64,000 nucleotides of DNA from Fibrobacteraceae bacterium (GTDB lineage Bacteria > Fibrobacterota > Fibrobacteria > Fibrobacterales > Fibrobacteraceae), in NCBI GenBank assembly GCA_017631885.1, contig JAGBSH010000028.1, forward strand, positions 62,001 through 126,000, in the 5' to 3' direction. The position numbers and the translations under genes were made by a program. The notes below the pieces were generated by a model. That model saw only the letters and a program-made list of their open reading frames with translations. It was not told the origin of the DNA and did no database searches. Below are positions 33,908 to 42,189 of this stretch, in pieces (position 1 is the stretch's first letter; each line of letters opens with the position of its first letter).

Positions 33908-35751
33908 TTGTTACCCCCAAATTTATCGGGCAAACCCATAGAATAACGACGACTTACACCAAATTCCTGAATAAGGAATAGCACATCCGTCTGTGTGATT
34001 TTAAGAACTTTCCCGTTAAGAACTTTATCGCCTTCCTTAATGGTATAAGAGATAGATGGTGTTTTAACGTCTGACAAAATAGCCATTGGTTCATCAGATT
34101 CCCAAATGATACCAACAAGTTCTACTTGGTCAATATTTATACCATCTTCAACTAATCCCTTTACATCAACAAAAGGATCACGACGACCAAAAGAACTATA
34201 CATAACTCTGTCATCATTATTTAATGCTGCAAAACGAGCATTTACAGAATCTAAACTTTCACCTTTTTCAACAGCTAACTGTTTTAAACGTTCTGTCTGG
34301 ATAGCCGAAAGTTCATCTCGGAATGCAACAGCTCGCTTGTTCACGTAGCCTGTACGAGGGCCATACTGCACTTTTTGGTACAACCCTATCAATTCAACAC
34401 TTTCTAAAATATCACCAAAAGCAAGACGAGCAATTACTGTTGATTCTTCTGATGGTGTTTCATAAAGTTCTATTTCTTCAGCTGTTACAATCAATTCCCT
34501 TGCTACAGAAGTCAAGAAAAATGCTTGAGCTGCAGAAATAACTTTCTTACTATCTTTTTCATAACGAGCTACAAAAGAATCAATGTTTACAGGTTCTTCT
34601 TTATCCATAACCCAACGTTTTGAATGAATGCCTGTTGGCAAAGCTTTCCAATAGACATAACCATTCAACAATTTGGTTTCTTTTGTTTGAAGTAAAAGAG
34701 AACCTTCATTGACTATCATAGTCGGATGAATTCCTGTTAATAAAGAAATCTGCAAACCATCTTTTGTCCAAGTAACAGATTTCACAAAAGAATTAGCATT
34801 TACCTTAAAGACTGGAGATTTTGTAGGGCCAGGCATTGATATAATAACTGCATGTTTCTTTTCTAAAAAAGAAACTTTTTCAATATCAAGTGGCATGAGC
34901 ATTTTCAATTCAAACTGATTTTTGCCAAATCCAGAAAAAGCAGTCATTTCAGCAACGCCATCAATCAACGCAGAAACAGCAGATGACTTAGTCGTATCCA
35001 CTTTTGCAGAATCTTTTTCTTCAGCGGCTTTAAGCTTTGCAGCTTTTTCTGCTTCTAATGCAGCCTTCTTTTCTTCAGCAGCTTTAAGCTTTGCAGCTTC
35101 TTCAGCCGCTTTCTTTTCTTCTGCGGCTTTAAGCTTTGCAGCTTTTTCTGCTTCTAAAGCTGCTTTCTTTTCTTCAGCAGCTTTAAGCTTTGCAGCTTCT
35201 TCTGCCGCTTTCTTTTCTTCTGCGGCTTTAAGTTTGGCAGCTTTTTCTGCTTCTAAAGCTGCTTTCTTTTCTTCAGCAGCTTTAAGCTTTGCAGCCTTTT
35301 CCGCTTCTCGCTTATTTGCCGCAGCAATAGCAGAAAGTTTCCAAGATTTTGCTTTAACTAACGGCAAAGTAACAGAAAAATTGGCATCTTTCAGCAAAAC
35401 CGGATTTTTATCGCTTTTTAATGCCAAGCCAGCAGTCCATTCAAATTTAAGAAGTGGACCTTGGCGACCAGAATCTTTAAAAACACGCACATCTTTCAAT
35501 AATGTAGAGGCCGTATCTACAACAAATGATGTTTCCCCTAAAGAGAATTCACTTGCAGCAAAAGCAACCGTCCATTTACCAGTTTTTTCATCATATTTTT
35601 GGAAATAGCTAGGTAAATCCGCGGCATTTGCAAAACGGAATGTAAGATTGCATGATTTTTTACTGCATGAAAAAACCACATCTTTTACTTGCGCAGCAAA
35701 ACTCTGCGTAACTGCAAATAGGAAAGAAAATAAAATGATTTTATAATTCAT
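33904..35751 (-). CDS. pilP: PilP-type pilus protein with AMIN-like, Lys/Ala/Glu repeat and SH3 regions
   Basis: 615 residues, over three times a normal PilP. In order: signal peptide (1-19); AMIN-like beta region (about 22-130); TolA-like helical repeat rich in K, A and E (about 147-247); second AMIN-like region (about 260-355); bacterial SH3-like domain (about 427-480, ELYETPSEESTVIARLAFGD); and a PilP-like C-terminal domain (about 515-615) with RRDPFVDVKG and QVELVGIIW. There is no lipobox. Its place between pilO and pilQ supports a role joining the inner-membrane PilMNO complex to the secretin; AMIN and SH3 parts can bind peptidoglycan. The PilP assignment rests on context plus the C-terminal pattern. 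Confidence 0.78.
   Translation of the reverse strand: MNYKIILFSFLFAVTQSFAAQVKDVVFSCSKKSCNLTFRFANAADLPSYFQKYDEKTGKWTVAFAASEFSLGETSFVVDTASTLLKDVRVFKDSGRQGPLLKFEWTAGLALKSDKNPVLLKDANFSVTLPLVKAKSWKLSAIAAANKREAEKAAKLKAAEEKKAALEAEKAAKLKAAEEKKAAEEAAKLKAAEEKKAALEAEKAAKLKAAEEKKAAEEAAKLKAAEEKKAALEAEKAAKLKAAEEKDSAKVDTTKSSAVSALIDGVAEMTAFSGFGKNQFELKMLMPLDIEKVSFLEKKHAVIISMPGPTKSPVFKVNANSFVKSVTWTKDGLQISLLTGIHPTMIVNEGSLLLQTKETKLLNGYVYWKALPTGIHSKRWVMDKEEPVNIDSFVARYEKDSKKVISAAQAFFLTSVARELIVTAEEIELYETPSEESTVIARLAFGDILESVELIGLYQKVQYGPRTGYVNKRAVAFRDELSAIQTERLKQLAVEKGESLDSVNARFAALNNDDRVMYSSFGRRDPFVDVKGLVEDGINIDQVELVGIIWESDEPMAILSDVKTPSISYTIKEGDKVLNGKVLKITQTDVLFLIQEFGVSRRYSMGLPDKFGGNK
35010..35310 (-). repeat. Tandem repeats encoding the Lys/Ala/Glu helix of the PilP-type protein
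   Basis: In-frame units such as KAAEEKKAALEAEKAAKL and KAAEEKKAAEEAAKL alternate about three times. The nucleotide strings ttcttcagcagctttaagct and gcagctttttctgcttctaa recur with few changes. The low complexity also keeps a long antisense frame open, which is not a gene. Confidence 0.85.
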
Positions 35752-36386
35752 TATTTCTTACCTCCCTGAGGAGCTGCAGCTGGTGCTTTAGGTTTAACAA
35801 CTTTTGAAGTATAAGTAGTCAAATTAAAGGAAACAGAAACAGTAATAGGAGTCCAACCATGAGATTCTGCTTTCTGTAATTCATTTGCTATGCCGGAATA
35901 CCTTCCAAGACGCAAATCAGTAATCATTGTCGGGTAATTGAAATTTGCAATTTCAGCAAACAAATAACCTAACATGTGATAACCAGAATTAACTACAATA
36001 GAATAACGGTTCTCTATGTAGTGTTCCTTTTCAGAACGACCTTCTGGGTTAAACTTCTGGATTTGTACCCCAGAACTGCGAAGTACCGCATAAAGATCTT
36101 GCAAGCGAAGAGGTACTTTTTCTTCTTCTGGGAACATTTCCCTCAAGCGTTCAAAATCTGCTTCTGCTTCGACCAATTGCAATTCCAATTCTGCAATCCG
36201 ATTCTTTTGCAAATTGATTCGTTGCAATTCCTGTTCAGCTGCTTCTAATTCTGAACGCAACTGTTGTTCTTCAAGAACAAAAGGATTCCATACATAATCA
36301 TATATGTAGTACGCACTGCCAATCAAGAGCAAGCTGACGACCAGTGCGAAAATGGTTTTTTTGTCTTTCCAGTCTATGTTCTTCAT
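35751..36386 (-). CDS. pilO: Type IV pilus inner-membrane protein PilO
   Basis: 211 residues: one N-terminal membrane helix (about 12-30), a coiled-coil with many Glu and Leu (about 38-82) and a ferredoxin-like periplasmic domain (about 85-195) with LQDLYAVLRSSGVQIQKFNP, the usual PilO pattern. The tail is rich in Lys, Pro and Ala. PilO pairs with PilN and contacts PilP. It overlaps pilN by 4 bases, and its stop touches the next start. Confidence 0.9.
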   Translation of the reverse strand: MKNIDWKDKKTIFALVVSLLLIGSAYYIYDYVWNPFVLEEQQLRSELEAAEQELQRINLQKNRIAELELQLVEAEADFERLREMFPEEEKVPLRLQDLYAVLRSSGVQIQKFNPEGRSEKEHYIENRYSIVVNSGYHMLGYLFAEIANFNYPTMITDLRLGRYSGIANELQKAESHGWTPITVSVSFNLTTYTSKVVKPKAPAAAPQGGKK

Positions 36387-36994
36387 TCCTTAGACTCCTC
36401 CAGACCCAAATCTTCACGGATTTTCGCCTTCATTGTGAAAGTATAGGCATCTTCACCTTCTACTTTCGTATTTGTAATCGTCACAAGTGTAACCGAAGCG
36501 ATACTGACTTGCTTTTCTAATTTAACCATATATTCAGCGACTTCTGAAAAATCATACGTGGTACCACGTAATTCCATTTCATAGGCTGAAGTCTGTTGCA
36601 AAGCAGTTAGCCACATATTAGGAGGTAAAATTGCTGAAATATTTTCAAACAAAATCACCCAACGTTTTTTGCTGACTTGAATAGACTTCAAGGCATTACG
36701 CTTCTGGGTAATAATGGCAATTTTTCCATCTAATTCTTTGATTTTATCTAAAAGTGGCTTTTCTTTTTCGATTTCAGCTTTAGTCGAAGCTAAAGCATTC
36801 TGTAAAGTTTGTCTGCTATCGTTCATATAAGCAAACAACAAGAAAATACAGAATATAAAAACGATTGTTGCTACAACTGGCCAAACAACTCGCCTATCAA
36901 GAATCCATGAGAAATCTTTTTTCTGACGACGGAATTCAGCCGGCAGCAAATTGATTTCTATACAGAGATTCAAATCTTTTTTCTTTGTTGCCAT
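36383..36994 (-). CDS. pilN: Type IV pilus inner-membrane protein PilN
   Basis: 203 residues. The N-terminal cytoplasmic segment has INLLPAEFR (about 14-22), the conserved PilN motif that docks into PilM. A membrane helix (about 36-54), a coiled coil and a periplasmic domain with MWLTALQQTSAYEMELRGTT follow. It starts one base inside the end of pilM. Confidence 0.93.
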   Translation of the reverse strand: MATKKKDLNLCIEINLLPAEFRRQKKDFSWILDRRVVWPVVATIVFIFCIFLLFAYMNDSRQTLQNALASTKAEIEKEKPLLDKIKELDGKIAIITQKRNALKSIQVSKKRWVILFENISAILPPNMWLTALQQTSAYEMELRGTTYDFSEVAEYMVKLEKQVSIASVTLVTITNTKVEGEDAYTFTMKAKIREDLGLEESKE

Positions 36995-38082
36995 TAGAAT
37001 TTCCTCATTGCTAGTCCGAGAGCCGGAGCATAAATGTTGGAAAGAGCTAGAGACATTCCTTTATCTCCCACTACGGAAGAATCACACACAACATTACGGA
37101 ATGGGTTAACCGTTTCAACGCTTAAACCAAGCCTTTCACTCAAGTAAGATGTCAAATTAGGCAAGCAAGCACCGCCACCGCCTAATAAAATCTTTTCTGG
37201 ATTTTCAGCATTATCTAATGAAGAGAAATAGCGAATACCAAATTCTATTGCACTCACAATTTCTTCATACGAAATTTTCAAAGCTTCTTCTACTTCTGCT
37301 TCTGAGAAACCATCTACACAAGAAGTATCACCTGTTTCAAAAATCGTATGGCATTTTTCTGCATCAATATTAAGGTGTTTACAAAGCATGCTGATTACAG
37401 AATCCAACGCACCACTAGTCATAGTCCGATAAGAATTGAAATTTCCGTTCATCAAATAAACGGCATCCATTTTCTTTTCGCCAATGTTAAACACAATTAC
37501 AGACTTATCGTGATCTTCTGCTTCGACTGTAGCAGTATAAGCATTTGCTAAAGCAAAAGTAGAAACATCAACCGCTGAAAGTTTTTTATCAACACGAGTA
37601 AAGAAGGCAGCCCAATCTTCTAATTGAGCATTTTTCACAGCCACAGCTGCAATGTTGACTTCATCACTATTTCTTGATAAAACTTGATAATCAAGAACGT
37701 TATCAGGGTCATCAAATGGTGGTTTTGTTTGAACCATTTGCAATAAGAAAGCATCTTCATTTGCATTTTTAGGAACTTTCGCAGACATTAAATCAACAAG
37801 GACTCCAGAAGCCCCGTTGATAGAAGCAATGTATTCTGCAACACCTTCTTCTATCATGCTACGTGCGAAAAGCTTAGAAATGACTTCCTGAAGTTTTTCG
37901 GCGTCCTGAATGCTACAATCAACAACAATGCCTTCTGAAAGAGGCTCTAAATCAGCAGACAGCACAATATGCTCACCCTTGTGGGTGTGCAACATTCGAA
38001 CCATCTTAACGCTATAGTGGCCAATGTCGATTCCGACAGTTTGGCGTTCACCTAAAACGCGTGCAAGCAAACGAGAACTCAA
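36994..38082 (-). CDS. pilM: Type IV pilus actin-like protein PilM
   Basis: 362 residues. An actin/FtsA-like ATPase fold is indicated by VGIDIGHYSVKMVRM near the start, VFNIGEKKMDAVYL in the middle and KILLGGGGACLPNLTSYL near the end. It sits on the cytoplasmic face and binds PilN. The best start is a TTG at 38082 (reading SSRLLARVLGERQTVG); only a weak GCGGGG stands before it. It is the first gene of pilMNOPQ and has its own promoter at 38116-38144. Confidence 0.93.
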   Translation of the reverse strand: MSSRLLARVLGERQTVGIDIGHYSVKMVRMLHTHKGEHIVLSADLEPLSEGIVVDCSIQDAEKLQEVISKLFARSMIEEGVAEYIASINGASGVLVDLMSAKVPKNANEDAFLLQMVQTKPPFDDPDNVLDYQVLSRNSDEVNIAAVAVKNAQLEDWAAFFTRVDKKLSAVDVSTFALANAYTATVEAEDHDKSVIVFNIGEKKMDAVYLMNGNFNSYRTMTSGALDSVISMLCKHLNIDAEKCHTIFETGDTSCVDGFSEAEVEEALKISYEEIVSAIEFGIRYFSSLDNAENPEKILLGGGGACLPNLTSYLSERLGLSVETVNPFRNVVCDSSVVGDKGMSLALSNIYAPALGLAMRKF

Positions 38083-38115
38083 AATAAACCCCGCTTTAAA
38101 AGCATATACTCCTAA

Positions 38116-38144
38116 ATTCTACCTTATAATAAGCAAAATGTCAA
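38116..38144 (-). promoter_or_regulatory. Sigma70-type promoter of pilMNOPQ
   Basis: On the minus strand TTGACA (38139-38144) and TAGAAT (38116-38121) are separated by exactly 17 bases, a near-consensus housekeeping promoter. The expected transcript starts about 25 bases before the pilM TTG. Confidence 0.8.
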
Positions 38145-38171
38145 GAAGAAAATTACATAAGTTGTTAAAAA

Positions 38172-39173
38172 TCAACCGCTTACCCCCTTTTGGAGACGAT
38201 TTTGATGCCTTCTGAGCTCAAAAATGTATTGCAAAACCTTTTCATTTGTCCAAGCAAAGTCTCCAATAAACTTTGCTGAATAAGAAAAAAGGTCTGGATA
38301 ATCGGCATTTTTTTTCCCCAAATTCCTTAAAATTTGGATTTCAACCACATCTTTTCCATAACTTGGCAATTCAAATTCAATTTTCATTTCGGTTCCAGAA
38401 TTAAATTCTTCTGGCAATCCAAGACCAATACCATTAGCAGAAAGGTCAAAAAGCCTACCTTGTAATGAATAACCTTCTTGAACTTCTGCAAGAATTTCAA
38501 TATCCACTTTTTCACGAACCCACAAGCGTTGTTGTTCTCTTACAATTTTTTTTGTATGAAGAAAAACGAGTTTTTCACCTATTTTCTTTTCAAACCGCGG
38601 AAACGTGGTATAAGTCGCATCTCCAGCTCGCTTCCAACTGATTGGATAACGAACTCCTTTTTCAAAGACATCGTCTTTTAAACCTTCTCGAACAACAGTG
38701 AATATTTTTTCATTAATACTGCTTACACACAATCGTTCCACTTTGCCATTCATTTTTAAATGCACTAAAGTACCTGGTTCAAATTGCCGAGTTGAAACAA
38801 AAATGATTCCATCGTTACCAACAGTAAAACCTAGTTTTCGCCTAATGACAGTTACAGAAGATAAAGTTATTTCGCGAATAGACTCTAATTTCCGGAATTC
38901 ATAAAAACGATTTACGGCATCTTCAAATAAAGCCGAAGAATTAAACAAAGCATCTTTATTTGAAAAGACAGAACGACGAACCAGTTTATCCATCGTATGG
39001 CGTTCTTTTTCTGTTAAACGGAATTTATTTGACTTTTCTATGAAATCTGCAGAACCAAACATTTCTTCGTGTTCACGTTTTTGATTGTTTCTATGGATTT
39101 CTAACAAAATCAAAAGCACCAATAGCAAGGTGACTATTGTTCCTATCCAGACAAGAACTATAGGTTCAGGCAT
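38172..39173 (-). CDS. Membrane-anchored PilZ-domain protein
   Basis: 333 residues. One N-terminal membrane helix (about 5-25) is followed by a helical part, a YcgR-N-like beta domain (about 100-200: LGFTVGNDGIIFVSTRQFEPG) and a PilZ domain (about 210-310). The c-di-GMP motifs are present: RxxxR in QRLWVREKVD and D/NxSxxG in DLSANGIGLGLP. It should bind c-di-GMP at the inner membrane. The gene overlaps pyrX by 8 bases and ends 90 bases before pilM, so it is a good candidate regulator of the pilus encoded next to it. Confidence 0.85.
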   Translation of the reverse strand: MPEPIVLVWIGTIVTLLLVLLILLEIHRNNQKREHEEMFGSADFIEKSNKFRLTEKERHTMDKLVRRSVFSNKDALFNSSALFEDAVNRFYEFRKLESIREITLSSVTVIRRKLGFTVGNDGIIFVSTRQFEPGTLVHLKMNGKVERLCVSSINEKIFTVVREGLKDDVFEKGVRYPISWKRAGDATYTTFPRFEKKIGEKLVFLHTKKIVREQQRLWVREKVDIEILAEVQEGYSLQGRLFDLSANGIGLGLPEEFNSGTEMKIEFELPSYGKDVVEIQILRNLGKKNADYPDLFSYSAKFIGDFAWTNEKVLQYIFELRRHQNRLQKGVSG

Positions 39174-40482
39174 TCGCTATGGTTCTCCAAATTCCATTGA
39201 TATAAGTTCCAAGTATAGAAGACGGGAGTTCTTTCCCTAATAATGGAGAATTGCATACCTGACCCGCAAAATCAGATGCGCTAACCAAATGTGGCTTATC
39301 TAAAGAAAGAACAACTAGGTGTGCTTGTCGGGCAGAATCATTTTCATCATACGCTAAAGGAGCTGATGAAAGTCTAGCTGGTCCACTTGAAAGTAATTCT
39401 ATTGCTCTTGAAGCAGAAACTCGTTTAGACAATTCTTTCCATATTGCAGGTAATGCCACTTCTAATGAAAGTGCTCCAGGAACAGAATCTTCAAAATTGA
39501 CTTCTGCATCTTGACGGAGTACAGGAGTATGGTTTACGCTTATAGCATCTACTGTCCCGTCTTGGATGCCTTCCCAAAGAGCAGCCTTATCAGAGCTAGC
39601 TCTCAAAGGAGGTAATAAATGATAAGAAGAATTAAGTTCTAACAAAACAGAATCATCGAACAAGAGGTGGTATAAATTAACATCACAAGTAACATCTATA
39701 CCTTTTTGTCTTGCATCTTTAATTAACTGCAATGTTTCACCACAGGTAACCTGTTTAAAATGTACTGGAACGTTTAAGAATCTCGCTAATTCTAGAACCG
39801 TGTGAGCGGCAATAGTTTCTGCAATCCGAGGAATTCCTTTCATTCCAAGCATGTCAGAGACAGCACCTTCATGCACACACCCACTTTTTCTTAAAGACTT
39901 ATCCATTGGTGTGAAAAAGAATCGTTTTCCAGTCATTTTGCCATATTCCATAGCAAGACGCAAGAATCGAGTTGTAGGAAAGCTTACATTGCCGTCGCCA
40001 AAACCAGCTAATGCGTCTGGAGTTTCATTGGCAAAACCAGCACCTTCTGTCAGTTCTAGCATTTCAGAAAGTCTGTCACTTCCAAAACCCACGCTGTAGG
40101 AACCTAAAAATTTTATTTGGTAATTTGTCCCTGCTAAACGTTGTTGCGCCGCAAATAACTTTTCGTTATTATCTATTGGGTTTGCTGCACTTTCATATAA
40201 CCCGCCATAAAACCCACCACGATGCATTGCTTCAAGGCCTTGAGCAAAAGTATAGACATCGTCTCGTTGTGGTGCCATAAAGTCAAGAGAAAGTCCAAAC
40301 ATTGCTGGCATTACAAGAGCATTATCACAATCTATTTCGGCATCAAAATTAGTTTGCTTTGCTATTTTTGGAGATAAAAAATTTCCAGAATTTCCTAAAT
40401 ACACAGCATCTCGGTGTTCAAAAGTTTTTCCATTCCAAAATTCAACATTTTTTAAAACAACACTGCGAATAACCTTAGGCAT
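39166..40482 (-). CDS. pyrX: Dihydroorotase-like protein lacking the active site (PyrX)
   Basis: 438 residues, the type I dihydroorotase size, in the pyrB-pyrC position. The active-site residues are gone: the N-terminal zinc motif DxHxHxRxP reads FGLSLDFMAPQ; the HxCHVST-like segment reads VHFKQVTCGE; the PHHL segment reads NLYHLLFDD; and the catalytic Asp of the TDHAPH motif reads SVNHTPVL (Asn). It therefore should not hydrolyse dihydroorotate. In several bacteria such an inactive PyrC homologue (PyrX or PyrC') assembles with aspartate carbamoyltransferase and is needed for its activity. The 8-base overlap with pyrB supports this. An active PyrC should be elsewhere in the genome. Confidence 0.88.
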   Translation of the reverse strand: MPKVIRSVVLKNVEFWNGKTFEHRDAVYLGNSGNFLSPKIAKQTNFDAEIDCDNALVMPAMFGLSLDFMAPQRDDVYTFAQGLEAMHRGGFYGGLYESAANPIDNNEKLFAAQQRLAGTNYQIKFLGSYSVGFGSDRLSEMLELTEGAGFANETPDALAGFGDGNVSFPTTRFLRLAMEYGKMTGKRFFFTPMDKSLRKSGCVHEGAVSDMLGMKGIPRIAETIAAHTVLELARFLNVPVHFKQVTCGETLQLIKDARQKGIDVTCDVNLYHLLFDDSVLLELNSSYHLLPPLRASSDKAALWEGIQDGTVDAISVNHTPVLRQDAEVNFEDSVPGALSLEVALPAIWKELSKRVSASRAIELLSSGPARLSSAPLAYDENDSARQAHLVVLSLDKPHLVSASDFAGQVCNSPLLGKELPSSILGTYINGIWRTIANA

Positions 40483-41410
40483 TGAAACGACCTCCCGATA
40501 ACAAAAAGAGAACCGACATACGAACCGCTACACCATTCGTTACCTGATCAAGAATAACTGAATGTGTTCCATCTGCAACATCACTGTCTAATTCAACTCC
40601 ACGATTGATAGGACCTGGGTGCATAATCAAAGTGGAATCTTTTGCCTGAGAAAGAACTTTATCTGTGACACCAAAGAAATTTCGATACTCGCGCATACTT
40701 GGTAAAAGAGCATCGTCCATACGTTCCTTTTGTAATCGAAGAGCGATGATAGCATCGGCATCTTGAACGGCTCGTTCTACATTGCTTTCCCAAGTCACAT
40801 TGCCAAGCAATTCTTTATTGCGTGGGATAAGTGTATTTGGGCCACATAGTGTAACAGAAGCGCCCATTGTTGTCATACCCCAAATGTTTGAACGGGCTAC
40901 CCTACTATGGCGTATATCTCCAACAATCGTGATTTTTTTGTTTTCAAGTGTTCCTAATTTTTCTTCAATCGTCAACATATCAAGTAAAGCTTGAGTAGGG
41001 TGTTCATGCGCTCCATCTCCAGCATTTACAACGATTGCGTTACTATGTTCTGCTAAAAATTTAGGGACTCCTGTTCCTTTGTGACGCACCACCACGATAT
41101 CTATTTTCATAGATTCTATGTTACGTAAAGTATCAACTAATGTTTCACCTTTTTGCACACTTGAATTGGAAGTTGTAAAATTTACCACATCGGCTGAAAG
41201 ACGTTTTTCTGCTAGTTCAAAACTCGTTCGTGTTCTTGTACTATTTTCAAAAAATAGGTTCACTACAGTCATGCCACGAAGCGAAGGAACCTTTTTAACA
41301 GGCCTATCTAAAACAGCCCTAAATTGTTTGGCTGTATCTAAAATCTGCCGAAGGTCACTTTTGGAAACGCCATGCAATCCGAATAAATGTTTAATTTCTA
41401 AAGAACTCAT
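40475..41410 (-). CDS. pyrB: Aspartate carbamoyltransferase catalytic subunit PyrB
   Basis: 311 residues. It catalyses the first committed step of pyrimidine synthesis, joining carbamoyl phosphate and aspartate. Diagnostic segments are FFENSTRTRTSFELA (carbamoyl phosphate binding), NAGDGAHEHPTQALLD and MHPGPINRGVEL. It overlaps pyrR by 4 bases and pyrX by 8. No pyrI regulatory subunit is present, which fits the PyrB-PyrX type of complex. Confidence 0.97.
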   Translation of the reverse strand: MSSLEIKHLFGLHGVSKSDLRQILDTAKQFRAVLDRPVKKVPSLRGMTVVNLFFENSTRTRTSFELAEKRLSADVVNFTTSNSSVQKGETLVDTLRNIESMKIDIVVVRHKGTGVPKFLAEHSNAIVVNAGDGAHEHPTQALLDMLTIEEKLGTLENKKITIVGDIRHSRVARSNIWGMTTMGASVTLCGPNTLIPRNKELLGNVTWESNVERAVQDADAIIALRLQKERMDDALLPSMREYRNFFGVTDKVLSQAKDSTLIMHPGPINRGVELDSDVADGTHSVILDQVTNGVAVRMSVLFLLSGGRFNA

Positions 41411-41973
41411 TTTGATTCACCTACTTTAACTAAATACACTGCATTTTCATTGTCTAATGGAGAAATCCGGACTCGGACTTCTTCGCCAGGTGCTGTATCA
41501 ATTTTTAACCCGATACAATCTGGAGCTATAGGGAGTTCTCTACACCCTCTATCAATTAGGCAGCACAAGCGAATAGCTGCCGGGCGACCTAAATCAAAAA
41601 CCGCCTGCATTGCGGCCCGCACAGAGCGCCCCGTGTAAAGGACATCATCTACCAAAACAACTGTTTTTCCTTCTACAGAAGCAGGAGTTTTAAGGACCCG
41701 CATGACAGGGTTTCCAAAATGGTTTCTGTAGTGAAAATCATCTCGATAGAACGAAGCGTCTAGCTCGCCAGAAAGAACTGGTTTCCCATAACGGAGCGTA
41801 AGTCTTTGAGAAATTTCATTCGCTAAAGGAATTCCTCGAGTAGCCATGCCCATAACAATTAGATTTTCTGCTTCTGGGTGTAAACGAACCAAATCCAAAG
41901 CCATGGCATCCAAAGCCAAATTCATTGCTCTTTCATCTAGCAATTTGCGTACAATTTCACAATCGTCTTTCAA
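41407..41973 (-). CDS. pyrR: Bifunctional pyr regulator / uracil phosphoribosyltransferase PyrR
   Basis: 188 residues. The PRPP-binding loop VVLVDDVLYTGRSVRAAM and the MGMATRGIPLANEI segment identify PyrR. It starts with TTG at 41973 behind a good AAGGTGAGG site. In Gram-positive bacteria PyrR binds pyr mRNA and triggers attenuation; I see no convincing PyrR anti-antiterminator sequence in the 140 bases upstream, so its regulatory role here is open. It heads the pyrR-pyrB-pyrX-pilZ series. Confidence 0.92.
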   Translation of the reverse strand: MKDDCEIVRKLLDERAMNLALDAMALDLVRLHPEAENLIVMGMATRGIPLANEISQRLTLRYGKPVLSGELDASFYRDDFHYRNHFGNPVMRVLKTPASVEGKTVVLVDDVLYTGRSVRAAMQAVFDLGRPAAIRLCCLIDRGCRELPIAPDCIGLKIDTAPGEEVRVRISPLDNENAVYLVKVGESK

Positions 41974-42189
41974 AAAAACCTCACCTTGATGTAGCCGCCA
42001 AACGACTGAAGTTTCGTTAGCCTATAACTGAAGGTTAATTTTCACATTGAAAATCTAGATTTTTATATCGAACCGGGGAAATTAAAAAAACTTTTTTCAC
42101 AAAAATAAAGGAAATTGTCTGTTTTATTTATTTGTATGGTTTAATAATCTAAAAAGCCTTATCCACAAATTATCTTGCTATTAAATTAG

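Noticed and set aside
34922-35608. A 228-codon open frame on the plus strand opposite the PilP-type gene
   Set aside because: It is an Ala/Ser/Phe repeat created by the antisense of the Lys/Ala/Glu-coding repeat. It has no ribosome site and lies inside a well-supported pilus gene.
41974-42120. A PyrR-responsive attenuator before pyrR
   Set aside because: A weak pairing (AACGA/TCGTT) and a palindrome AAAATCTAGATTTT exist, but I see no anti-antiterminator consensus and no hairpin followed by a T run before the start codon.
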